Assembly: GCA_023662825.1 (NCBI GenBank)
Contig: JAMPIH010000006.1
Coordinates: 62,001-126,000, forward strand
From: Bacteroides sp.
Lineage (GTDB): Bacteria; Bacteroidota; Bacteroidia; Bacteroidales; P3
Length of the DNA stretch: 64,000 nt
Reading direction: 5' to 3'
Part shown: one piece after another, positions 43,418-51,531 of the stretch
Layout of the letters: each line of letters begins with the position of its first letter
Numbering within the stretch: position 1 is the first letter of the stretch
Notes under the pieces: generated by a model
The model's input: the letters and a program-made list of their open reading frames with translations, nothing else
What the model was told of the DNA's origin: nothing
The model's database searches: none
Position numbers and translations under genes: made by a program

Positions 43418-44485
43418 TTACTTATCTTGCGGGAAGTCGGAGGGGTTCAGGTCGGAGAAGACCTTCTTTTTCTTTAGATGGTATTGCCAGAGGATGCTGC
43501 GGTTGTAAAGCCCCGTGAGACCGGGGCGCTGCGGCAGGGACCGGCGCTTCTTTCTGTTGTCCGCCATTGCCTTGCGGAAATCCTTGCGGGCCCGGAAAAC
43601 GGCCTTGCAGTTTTCTTTCTCGCCCTTCAGCAGGAAAGCCAGCGCCGCCAGACGGTCTAAGAACCAGCGGGCAAACAACACCTTTCTAAGCCGGTCTTGC
43701 GGCAGGTTCTTGTAGAGCAGGCTCAGGTTGTTGCGGAAATTAAGGTAGGTCTTGCGCGAAGAGGTCTTGGGCAGAGTGCCTCCGCCCACATGATACAGCA
43801 CCGAGGCCGGTTCATACATAATCTTATAGCCCAGGTTGCGCATCCGCCAGCAGAAATCTATCTCTTCCATGTGGGCAAAGAAGTCGGCATCCAGGCCGCC
43901 GTGTTGCAGATAGAGGTCGGCGCGCACGAAAAGCGCGGCACCGGTGGCCCACAGCAGCTGGCAGGGCGTGTCGTACTGCCCGCGGTCGGTTTCCACGGTA
44001 TCGAAAATGCGGCCACGGCAAAAGGGATAGCCCAATTTATCGATAAAACCGCCGGCGGCACCGGCGTACTCGAAAAGCGTCTTGTCATGGTAGGCCAGCA
44101 GCTTGGGCTGGGCGGCGGCCACGGTAGCATCCGCCTCCATCGCGGCGATGACCGGCTCCACCCAATGAGGCGTAACCTCTATGTCGGAATTGAGCAGCAC
44201 GAAGTATCTGTAAGGCTCGCCCTGCGCCACCGCCTCGTCCTGAATCTTCTGCAGGGCCAGGTTGTAGCCGCCGGCAAAGCCCTCGTTGCGGGCGTTCACC
44301 ACCGTCTTGATCTGCGGGAATTTTTCGTGCAGATAGGCCAACGAAGCGTCGGTGGAGGCGTTGTCGGCCACGATTACATCCACACCGGGCATGCAGGTGT
44401 GTTCCACCACGAGCGGAAAGAACTGTTCCAGAAACTTTTTGCCGTTCCAGTTAAGGAGCACCACGGCGGTCTTGGGTTGCATCAT
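43418..44485 (-). CDS. GT2-family glycosyltransferase (rhamnosyltransferase-like)
   Basis: The 355-aa protein has a GT-A start (TAVVLLNWNGKKFLEQFF), VIVADNASTDAS, the DXD-type FVLLNSDIEV near residue 100, and the later DADFFAHMEEIDFCWRMR acidic motif. It transfers a sugar from an NDP-sugar to a surface-glycan acceptor; the basic C-terminus may bind the membrane. The frame extends far upstream, but ATG codons at 44485/44482 fit the family start. TACCTTCG lies 12 nt upstream as a near-consensus -7 box. It is divergent from the DUF819 gene. Confidence 0.9.
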   Translation of the reverse strand: MMQPKTAVVLLNWNGKKFLEQFFPLVVEHTCMPGVDVIVADNASTDASLAYLHEKFPQIKTVVNARNEGFAGGYNLALQKIQDEAVAQGEPYRYFVLLNSDIEVTPHWVEPVIAAMEADATVAAAQPKLLAYHDKTLFEYAGAAGGFIDKLGYPFCRGRIFDTVETDRGQYDTPCQLLWATGAALFVRADLYLQHGGLDADFFAHMEEIDFCWRMRNLGYKIMYEPASVLYHVGGGTLPKTSSRKTYLNFRNNLSLLYKNLPQDRLRKVLFARWFLDRLAALAFLLKGEKENCKAVFRARKDFRKAMADNRKKRRSLPQRPGLTGLYNRSILWQYHLKKKKVFSDLNPSDFPQDK

Positions 44486-44546
44486 GGCGCGAAGGTACGG
44501 CTTTTTCGGGGACGAAGCCTTGAACGCGGGTCTTTTTCCGATGTTG

Positions 44547-44554
44547 TATCTTTG
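44547..44554 (+). promoter_or_regulatory. -7 promoter box of the DUF819 gene
   Basis: TATCTTTG, 18 nt before the ATG at 44573. Confidence 0.6.
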
Positions 44555-44572
44555 CGGCCTAAAAGCACATCC

Positions 44573-45760
44573 ATGCGTATCTTCATCATACTTACGCTCT
44601 ATGTCCTGGGGCCGTTGCTCATTATCTGGCTTTACGGCCGGTTCAAGGTGCTGTCGAAAGCGGGCACGATCGTGCTGGCCTACGCCCTGGGCATCCTTAT
44701 GTCGCTGAGCGGGCTTACCTCGCCCTCGTCGGCACAGGCGGAAAGCATCGCCGCCTGCCAGGACTGGCTGCAGAACCTCTGCGTTCCCCTGGCCATTCCG
44801 CTCATGCTGTTCTCTGCCGATTTCAAGGCCTGGACCAAGAGCCTCAAGAAAACCTTCACGGCCTTTTTCTGCGGCGTGGCGGCCGCCTGCCTGTCGGTGG
44901 TCGCGGCATTCCTGCTGTTCAGGAACCAAGGCATTCCCGAACTGGACAAGGCCGCCGGGCTCATGATAGGATTCTACACAGGAGGAACGCCCAACGTGGC
45001 ATCGCTCAACATGGCGCTGCAACCGGCTTCGGAAACCTTCCTGCTGGTGAACACCTTCGAGATCTTCATCACCTTCTTCCTGCTCGCCTTTTTGATTGCG
45101 GGCGGTTACAGACTGATACGCAGGTTTCTGCGCTACATTCCCGAACGCGAGGAAGGCACGGGTCCCCACGCAGCGGAAACGCCCGGTGCGGATTCCGACA
45201 GTTTCGAGAACTACCACGGCATGCTTTCGCGCGGCAACCTGAAAGCCCTGCTCCTGCCCTTGGGCTGTTCTGTGGCGGTGGCTCTGATAGCCGCCGCGTT
45301 CAGCTTTCTCTGCGTAAGTCCCGACTACCGCGTTATCTCCATCATTCTGATCATCACCACCTTGGCCATTGCCCTGTCGTTCTGGAAAAAATTGCGTCAA
45401 AGCCCCAAGATGTTCGAGGCCGGAATGTATTTTATCTTGATTTTCAGCATTGTGGTAGCCTCCCGGTTCCAGGTGTCGAACGTGGGCGCGCAAGCCGGCG
45501 GCCTGCTGGCCTTTATCGCCGTGGTGCTGTGCCTTTGCTTCGGGCTGCACATGCTGCTCTCGAAATGGTGCCGGGTGGATGCCGACCTGTTCACCATCTC
45601 GGCGGTGGGGCTTATCTTCTCGCCTCCGTTCGTGCCCACGGTGGCCAGCCTGCTCAAAAGCAGGCGCTGCCTGCTGAGCGGCATCGTGGTGGGATTGCTG
45701 GGCTACGCCACCGGCACTTATCTGGGTGTACTCATCTACATGCTCTTACAGCGTTTCTAG
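44573..45760 (+). CDS. DUF819-family membrane protein
   Basis: The 395-aa protein has about ten membrane helices, with landmarks IPLMLFSADFKAW, MIGFYTGGTPNVASLNMAL and FSPPFVPTVASLL that match DUF819 (a keratinocyte-associated/transporter-like family in bacteria). Substrate unknown. The frame is open for ~870 bp upstream on the complementary side of the glycosyltransferase gene; the ATG at 44573 with a promoter box 18 nt before it is the supported start. Confidence 0.8.
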   Translation: MRIFIILTLYVLGPLLIIWLYGRFKVLSKAGTIVLAYALGILMSLSGLTSPSSAQAESIAACQDWLQNLCVPLAIPLMLFSADFKAWTKSLKKTFTAFFCGVAAACLSVVAAFLLFRNQGIPELDKAAGLMIGFYTGGTPNVASLNMALQPASETFLLVNTFEIFITFFLLAFLIAGGYRLIRRFLRYIPEREEGTGPHAAETPGADSDSFENYHGMLSRGNLKALLLPLGCSVAVALIAAAFSFLCVSPDYRVISIILIITTLAIALSFWKKLRQSPKMFEAGMYFILIFSIVVASRFQVSNVGAQAGGLLAFIAVVLCLCFGLHMLLSKWCRVDADLFTISAVGLIFSPPFVPTVASLLKSRRCLLSGIVVGLLGYATGTYLGVLIYMLLQRF

Positions 45761-45769
45761 GTTGTTGAA

Positions 45770-45800
45770 AACGGCAGAAAAAAACTTTTTTCCGTTTTTT
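45770..45800 (+). terminator. Rho-independent terminator of the DUF819 gene
   Basis: AACGG pairs with CCGTT around an inner A-run/T-run stem, followed by TTTT. Confidence 0.6.
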
Positions 45801-45801
45801 G

Positions 45802-45832
45802 TTGTTTTCTGAATATTCTTTTATTATATTTG
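45802..45832 (+). promoter_or_regulatory. Upstream promoter (P1) of the glycan operon
   Basis: TTG (45802-45804) and TATATTTG (45825-45832) with a 20-bp spacer. Confidence 0.7.
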
Positions 45833-45901
45833 CGCCTTTGTTGGATTGAGGTTTCGTGGCAAAAGTTTGCATTTGGCGCAGATAAGTTTGGATATCACCT
45901 A

Positions 45902-45932
45902 TTTGTATAGCAAAGTTATTTTATTATCTTTG
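45902..45932 (+). promoter_or_regulatory. Downstream promoter (P2) of the glycan operon
   Basis: TTTG (45902-45905) and TATCTTTG (45925-45932) with a 19-bp spacer. The -7 box is exactly 100 bp from that of P1, and both are set in TTTTATTAT(A/C)TTTGCGC. Confidence 0.8.
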
Positions 45933-45955
45933 CGCGCTTAAAATAAGCAAATCGC

Positions 45956-45974
45956 GCCTATCAGATTGATAGGC
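45956..45974 (+). other. Leader hairpin, 8-bp perfect stem
   Basis: GCCTATCA and TGATAGGC pair around a GAT loop, ~25 nt downstream of P2. No T-run follows, so it is more likely a 5' stabiliser or regulator target than a terminator. Confidence 0.5.
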
Positions 45975-46128
45975 AACCATTTAACACCACAAAACCCATT
46001 CCCATGCAAACGGGAATAAACTGAATGGTCGAACGCGGTTCACCTTTCAGGTATGCCAACAGCAGGAAAATCCTTTTGGTTTTTTCGCCAAGGGAAAGAA
46101 ACTTTAGACGAAGCGAAAATCATTGAAA

Positions 46129-47553
46129 ATGAAACGCGCCGGGCTTTTATTTCTTTCGTTGTTTTGCATTTTGAGGCTTTCGGCCCAACAGGGGAAAGCC
46201 ATGGCTCCCCTTTTCGCTTCCCAAAACGCGGTTTCCACCGATTCCGGCATACTTCAGGGTTTCGAAACCCGCTTTATTCTCTTGGATTCGCTGATATTCA
46301 ACGTTCAAACTGCCTTTATCGACACGGTTTCCGACCAAGAGACACCCCAGGATTCCACTACTTTGGCGGCATTCGCCACCGACAGCCTCACACCCCTGGA
46401 CTCGGCCTACATGGAACGGCTGCGCCTGCAGCAGAAGGCCTTCAAGCATAAGACCGGCCTGCAGCTCTCGGGGCAGGTCTATTACCGTTTCGACCACAGC
46501 TTAGGTTTCGATGAAGACGATGCCGTTTCTTCCTACGACGGCAAGATACAGGCCGAACTGCGCTGGTATTTCCTGCAAAGCTCGCTCTTCAAGCGCAAGG
46601 GCAACTTAGAGGAACTGCGCCTGAAGACCGAGATTGAACGCACGGCCAAGAAGAACGAAGACTTCGGGCTTTCGGTATATCGGCAGCGCGAATACTTCCG
46701 CTTTCTGCACGACAGCCTGCTTGCGGGCATACTGCAACACCGCCTTGAAAACCTGAACCTGCTGCACGAAGCCAACCGCTACCTGCTGGAACGCGAGAAC
46801 ATAAGCAGCGACGAACTGCTCAAGGTAATCGACGAGAAAGCGGAGGCCGAACGTGCCTTGGCCGCCCTCTCGGGCGAGTTTCCCTCCGCCTCCCAGCTTT
46901 CCGAAACGGGGGCGTTCGCCATCCATGTGGACACCGCCGCCTTGATCGAGCACATCAACCTGTCGCAGAACGACATGAAACTGTTCGACCTGCGCATCCG
47001 CCTTTTGGAACGCCAGGCCAGGAACACGAGTTACTGGTCGCACTTCAACCTGGCTCCTTTCGTGCGCTATTCCTATTACATACGTCCCGACAACCGGGTC
47101 AATTCCTCGAACGTGGACGCGGGCATCTCCTTTACGATTCCCATTACGGGCGAACACTGCTACCGCCGCAAGGCCATCCGCGCCGAACAGGACGTGCTTT
47201 GGGCCGAACGCGAACGCCTCTACGCGCAGGTGTCCGACCGCATCTTCTACATCAGCGAGGAGATAGAACGCCTGAACCGCGCCATGGAAGGCGAACATTT
47301 CAGGCTCAAGGAACTTAAAGGCTACATCGCCCTCCGCACGCAGGCCTACCGGGGGCGTATCGGCGAATACAACCTCAAGGCAAGGCTCAAGGAATACAAC
47401 ACCTACCTGCTCTGCCTCGAAAAGATGATCGAACTCGGCTACAGGCGCAACAACCGCCTCATAGACCTGCAGGAACTGCTGGCCGAGGGTTCGATCTTGC
47501 AATATTGCAGCACAACATCCTTTGGCGGAGACGCCCACAAACAGGAACGATGA
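46129..47553 (+). CDS. TolC-like outer-membrane protein of the glycan operon
   Basis: The 474-aa protein has a signal peptide (MKRAGLLFLSLFCILRLSAQ). Residues ~90-455 are dominated by long amphipathic helices separated by a short strand-rich part (NLAPFVRYSYYIRPDNRVNSS, VDAGISFTIPITG). This is the layout of TolC/OEP efflux proteins, though identity to named members is not obvious. It would form the outer-membrane channel paired with the adjacent HlyD-like adaptor. The start is the ATG at 46129, two codons after a TTG. Its stop overlaps the next ATG by 4 nt, and it is the first gene after the P1/P2 promoters. Confidence 0.75.
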   Translation: MKRAGLLFLSLFCILRLSAQQGKAMAPLFASQNAVSTDSGILQGFETRFILLDSLIFNVQTAFIDTVSDQETPQDSTTLAAFATDSLTPLDSAYMERLRLQQKAFKHKTGLQLSGQVYYRFDHSLGFDEDDAVSSYDGKIQAELRWYFLQSSLFKRKGNLEELRLKTEIERTAKKNEDFGLSVYRQREYFRFLHDSLLAGILQHRLENLNLLHEANRYLLERENISSDELLKVIDEKAEAERALAALSGEFPSASQLSETGAFAIHVDTAALIEHINLSQNDMKLFDLRIRLLERQARNTSYWSHFNLAPFVRYSYYIRPDNRVNSSNVDAGISFTIPITGEHCYRRKAIRAEQDVLWAERERLYAQVSDRIFYISEEIERLNRAMEGEHFRLKELKGYIALRTQAYRGRIGEYNLKARLKEYNTYLLCLEKMIELGYRRNNRLIDLQELLAEGSILQYCSTTSFGGDAHKQER

Positions 47554-48722
47554 AAAACTTTACCTACCGGTCTTCCGAAGAGAAAGAAAACATCGAGGCG
47601 ATCCTTCGGCAGCGCAAGCGCAAGCTGAACCGCCAGCAGATCATAGCCGGCAGCATTCTGGGGCTGATCCTGGTGGCCATCGGCTTTTACGTGGGCTACC
47701 ACACCTACTATACCGAATACGACGGATACATCCACGTGGAAGCCAACCGCATGCGCACGCCCTTCGACATCTACGTGGACAGCGTGTATGTGTCGCCGGG
47801 CGACATCGTGGCTCCCGGCGACACGCTCTATTCCTATTATATGATAGACCTGCTGGTAAAGCAGGCCAACCCCTACGAGGAAGCCGGCATCGTGGCGCGC
47901 CACCGCGAGATCTCACTGCGCTACGAAAGCACCCGGCAGGAAATAAACGTGCTGAACGTAAAGATAAAGGGGCTTAAGCAGCAGATTGAGGTGGAAAGCC
48001 ACAACGCCAGCCTCGGCTTGAGTTCCAACTCGCACAAGCTCGACTTAGAGCGTCAGTTAGCCGAAAGCGAGGCCAAGCTGAAAGCCCTCAGGCACGAGCT
48101 TACGGTACTGCGCCGCATGAAGCGGGAAACCACGCCCAAGTTCGCGCCGGCCAAGAAGAATGTGGAACCCACGGTTCAAGGACAGATCTACGACAACACG
48201 CGTTCATCGGCCATGCCGAACGTCATAAGCTACCGTCTGGCGGGCGATTCGTCGATCATCACCACCGTGAACGCGCCCGAACGCATGATTTTCTTCGCCA
48301 AGGAAGAGATCCTGACCCTGCAGCACCTGAACCTCGACGCCAACAACCTGCAGGTGGTGGCCTACGTGCCGGTGGACAAGATTCACCGCATCAACCAAAG
48401 CTCGGACGCCAAGATCATCGTGTCCGACAAGGTGAGCCTCGACGCCCATGTGTCGTCGCTGGGTCTGCGCACCGAAACGATTCCCGAGAACCTACGCAGT
48501 TACTTTACCAAGAACGCCATATCGCTCGTGGCTACATTCCGCTTCGAGCCGAACCAGACCGTGCCTTTCTGGGCGGTTACCGCCGGCTTGCCCGTGCGCG
48601 TGCGCATCCGCAACTGGGAAATGCGCAAGCGGCAGGAGCAGGCAGACGACTACCTGTGGTTCACCACCGACAAAGGATTGCAGAGAACGCGTCCCGACTT
48701 CATAAACAACGAAACGCGATGA
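47550..48722 (+). CDS. HlyD-like periplasmic adaptor (membrane fusion protein)
   Basis: The 390-aa protein has one N-terminal membrane helix (QQIIAGSILGLILVAIGFYV, ~33-53), a first half-lipoyl segment (DSVYVSPGDIVAPGDTLYSY), a long coiled-coil hairpin (~100-185), then the second half with VNAPERMIFFAKEEILT and a beta-barrel with HlyD-type VVAYVPVDKIHRI. It would bridge an inner-membrane machine and the TolC-like channel. ATGA-type overlaps join it to the genes on both sides. No ABC or MFS transporter is present in the operon, so the inner-membrane partner may be the synthase itself. Confidence 0.85.
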   Translation: MKNFTYRSSEEKENIEAILRQRKRKLNRQQIIAGSILGLILVAIGFYVGYHTYYTEYDGYIHVEANRMRTPFDIYVDSVYVSPGDIVAPGDTLYSYYMIDLLVKQANPYEEAGIVARHREISLRYESTRQEINVLNVKIKGLKQQIEVESHNASLGLSSNSHKLDLERQLAESEAKLKALRHELTVLRRMKRETTPKFAPAKKNVEPTVQGQIYDNTRSSAMPNVISYRLAGDSSIITTVNAPERMIFFAKEEILTLQHLNLDANNLQVVAYVPVDKIHRINQSSDAKIIVSDKVSLDAHVSSLGLRTETIPENLRSYFTKNAISLVATFRFEPNQTVPFWAVTAGLPVRVRIRNWEMRKRQEQADDYLWFTTDKGLQRTRPDFINNETR

Positions 48723-50131
48723 CCAACAACTATACAATCGTCACCAATGCGAACAGACGTCGCATCCTGGTAGTGAACGACGTGGTGGATATCGACCGCA
48801 CGGCGGAATTGACATTCGAGGATTTCGATGCCATATTCATCAACGTGAGCGATACCCTGATGGACCGCAATATGCTGGCCATCCGCCTGGCTTCGCCCCT
48901 GTTGTCCGAAAAATGCCGGTTCAAGCCCTGCTACGTTACCCGCAGGCTTATCGGCTGGTTGGGCAAGGCCGCCATCATCGTGGACGGCTACGCCGCCCTG
49001 CCCACCGACAACAACGTTACCCAGGGCATAGAGGAAATCTACGCCCACATGCAGCGGGTCAACTTCCTGCTGGGTACGGAACCGGTGGTCACGCACGCCG
49101 AGGAAATCTTCAGGCTGTGCCGCTACGCCATCTCGCGCGGGCAGTACACCTTTTCTTCGCAACCCACGCCCGGCCTGAGCGAGGGCTATATGGAACTGTA
49201 CTACTACACGCTTCGCTTCGAAGACCAGGAGACCCTGCAGCTGGAGGAACGCAACTTCTTCCACTCCCAGCTGCTGAGGCTGGGCTATATCCGGCAGACG
49301 AGGTTCATCGACAAGTCGCACGTTTGCCCCGAATGCCACCAGAGCCACCTGCTCTTTTTCGAGAGCTGCCCCCAGTGCGGCAGTTCCGACATACGCGAGG
49401 AACCGGTGCTGCACCATTTCCGCTGCGCCCACGTGGCCCCCGAATCGGCCTATCAGTGGGACGGCGAGCTGCGCTGCCCCAAATGCCACCATATGCTGCG
49501 GCATATCGGCGTGGACTACGACAAGCCCTCGTCGATCTTTTCGTGCAAGCAGTGCGACCACACCTTCATGTATCCCGACATGCGCGTGCTCTGCCCCACC
49601 AGCCGCAAGACCTTCACCACCGACGAACTGCTGCCGGTGGACGTGGTGGAATACGAGTTCACGCCCGAAGGCATCAAGGCGTTCGCCAACTACGACATAC
49701 GCTATACGCTGAGCCAGGTGGGATTCTACGGCTACTCCTCGATGGGCGACTTCATGGAGTACCTGCGCCAGTACGCCAGGCCCGAATCGGAACGCACCGA
49801 CCTGTTGGTGGTTACCCGTTTCTACGTATTCGACCCGATGCTGGACCGTATGGTGCATCAGGAAGTGTTGCCGCCCGTGGTACAGGCCATGAGCCGCTTC
49901 TTTAAGTACAAGAGCGCGCTGTGGGGCAACTACTACTACTTTCTGGGACATGCCGCCGACGGGGAACTGGCGCGCATGCAGAACCAGATGGAGTACGAGC
50001 TGAAAGCCGAACTGGAAGACTACCGGCTGATGAAGGAAGGCTTTCAGTACGAGCTGGTGAACACCTATATATACCATCCCGGCGAGGATGTGGAGAAATT
50101 CATCCAGCGCCTGGAAGAAAACAGACAATAA
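48719..50131 (+). CDS. TackOD1-type zinc-ribbon protein
   Basis: The 470-aa cytosolic protein has an N-terminal alpha/beta domain (residues ~1-130) with receiver-like strand spacing (ILVVNDVVDI, DAIFINVSD) but no clear phosphorylation triad. Residues ~200-292 carry ordered metal-ligand Cys: CPEC 203/206, CPQC 217/220, Cys236, CPKC 253/256, CKQC 276/279, with LHHFRCAH and LRHIGVDYDKPS. This pattern matches TackOD1, a zinc domain first described as an output domain of thaumarchaeal signalling proteins. The C-terminal ~170 residues are helical. The biochemical role is unknown. The ATG overlaps the HlyD stop, and the synthase gene follows after 23 nt. Confidence 0.75.
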   Translation: MTNNYTIVTNANRRRILVVNDVVDIDRTAELTFEDFDAIFINVSDTLMDRNMLAIRLASPLLSEKCRFKPCYVTRRLIGWLGKAAIIVDGYAALPTDNNVTQGIEEIYAHMQRVNFLLGTEPVVTHAEEIFRLCRYAISRGQYTFSSQPTPGLSEGYMELYYYTLRFEDQETLQLEERNFFHSQLLRLGYIRQTRFIDKSHVCPECHQSHLLFFESCPQCGSSDIREEPVLHHFRCAHVAPESAYQWDGELRCPKCHHMLRHIGVDYDKPSSIFSCKQCDHTFMYPDMRVLCPTSRKTFTTDELLPVDVVEYEFTPEGIKAFANYDIRYTLSQVGFYGYSSMGDFMEYLRQYARPESERTDLLVVTRFYVFDPMLDRMVHQEVLPPVVQAMSRFFKYKSALWGNYYYFLGHAADGELARMQNQMEYELKAELEDYRLMKEGFQYELVNTYIYHPGEDVEKFIQRLEENRQ

Positions 50132-50154
50132 CCGATAAAAACAGAACGAGCGCC

Positions 50155-51477
50155 ATGATGGATTTCGCATTCCGGATCATGGACAGCCTCCTGGCCTGTC
50201 TCACCATCAATCTCTCCTGGGATCTGGTGATGGACGTGTATTGGTTCCTGTTCTTTATCGAGTTTCCCCGCTACTACGCCCTGGATATCGTGGCCGCCAT
50301 ACGCTACGGGCTTACCTGGCGCAGGCGGCAGAAGAAACAGGCGGTGGCCCGCCGCATGCTCTTTATCGAGCAACCGCTCGTTACCGTGCTGGCCCCCGGC
50401 AAGAACGAAGGCGCCAACATCTACAAGCTGGTGGAATCCCTGCGGGAACAGACGTACCGGAACTTCGAGATCATCATTATCGACGACGGTTCTGACGACG
50501 CCACCCCGCAGATCTGCGCCGACCTGAAGCGCGCCGGCTACATCGACATGTTTTTCCGCATGCACGACCGCTGCGGCAAGGCAGCCGCGGCCAACTACGG
50601 GGTGCGGCACGCCTCGGGCAAGTACCTGGTGCATCTGGATGCCGACAGCTCGCTCGACCGCGACGCCATCGAAAAGATACTGCTGCCCTTCTACTACGAC
50701 CGCAACATCAAGGGGGTGGGTGGCTGCATCAAGGTGAGGAACGACCGCGAGTCGCTCTGCACCGCCATGCAGACCCAGGAGTACCTGCGTACCATTCAGG
50801 TGGGGCGTATGGTCACCGACATGCTGGGCATCTACCACATCATCTCGGGCGCGTTCGGCGCGTTCGAACTCGACGCCATACGGCAGGTGGGCTGCTGGGA
50901 CATAGGCCCCGGGCTGGACGGCGACATCACCCAGAAGCTGCGCAAGGCGGGCTACAAGGTGAAGTTCGTGCCCGACGCCATCTGCATGACCAACGTGCCG
51001 AGCAAGTGGCACGCCCTCTTCCGCCAGCGCAAGCGCTGGTCGAAGTCGCTGATCCGTTTCCGCGTGCGCAAGCACCGGGACATACTGTGGGCGGGACGCA
51101 ACTTCTCGTTCAGCAACATGTTCTCCAATTTGGAGTGCATATTGTTCGACTTCGTGCTCAACTGCGTGTGGGTGTTCTACATTATCGGGCTGCTGGTGGG
51201 CAACGTGGACCGGCTGCTGGAAATCGTGGTGATGGGATGGCTCATCCGGTTCACCTTCTCGCTGAGCACGTTTATCGTGAACCAGTGCGTGTCGGAACGC
51301 TCGCGCGAGGAAAGGTACCTGCTGGCCTACCTGCCGCTGCACACGTTCTACATGGGCTATTTCCTGCGCATAGCCCGTCTTTGCGGACACATGGAGGAAC
51401 TGTTCTTCTTCTCGTCCTACAAAGACAGCTGGAATCCGCGCAAGGTGTCGCTGGTGGCGCAGGAAGAAGGGCTGTAG
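50155..51477 (+). CDS. Processive membrane GT2 synthase (cellulose/PNAG/hyaluronan type)
   Basis: The 440-aa protein has N-terminal membrane helices (~8-45), a GT-A domain with IDDGSDD (Asp110/111), DXD as HLDADS (162-164), GLDGD (253-257, in the place of the usual acidic ED), and QRKRW (291-295), followed by about three C-terminal helices. QxxRW synthases polymerise beta-linked sugars and pass the chain through their own channel. No polymer-specific partner (BcsB, PgaA, Alg44) is recognisable, so the product cannot be named. The adjacent HlyD- and TolC-like proteins could carry the chain across the envelope. Confidence 0.9.
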   Translation: MMDFAFRIMDSLLACLTINLSWDLVMDVYWFLFFIEFPRYYALDIVAAIRYGLTWRRRQKKQAVARRMLFIEQPLVTVLAPGKNEGANIYKLVESLREQTYRNFEIIIIDDGSDDATPQICADLKRAGYIDMFFRMHDRCGKAAAANYGVRHASGKYLVHLDADSSLDRDAIEKILLPFYYDRNIKGVGGCIKVRNDRESLCTAMQTQEYLRTIQVGRMVTDMLGIYHIISGAFGAFELDAIRQVGCWDIGPGLDGDITQKLRKAGYKVKFVPDAICMTNVPSKWHALFRQRKRWSKSLIRFRVRKHRDILWAGRNFSFSNMFSNLECILFDFVLNCVWVFYIIGLLVGNVDRLLEIVVMGWLIRFTFSLSTFIVNQCVSERSREERYLLAYLPLHTFYMGYFLRIARLCGHMEELFFFSSYKDSWNPRKVSLVAQEEGL

Positions 51478-51531
51478 CCCGTTTTTACAATGAAAACAAA
51501 AGAATAAAATAAACACACAAAACAAAAAATC

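Larger units (their letters stand above)
45833..46128 (+). other. Structured leader of the glycan operon
   Basis: This ~300-bp stretch before the TolC-like gene holds the second promoter, an 8-bp perfect hairpin (45956-45974), a 6-bp hairpin (ATTCCC 45998-46003 / GGGAAT 46012-46017) and a TGCGCC/GGCGCA pairing across 45831-45882. No ORF with family support was seen. Confidence 0.6.
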
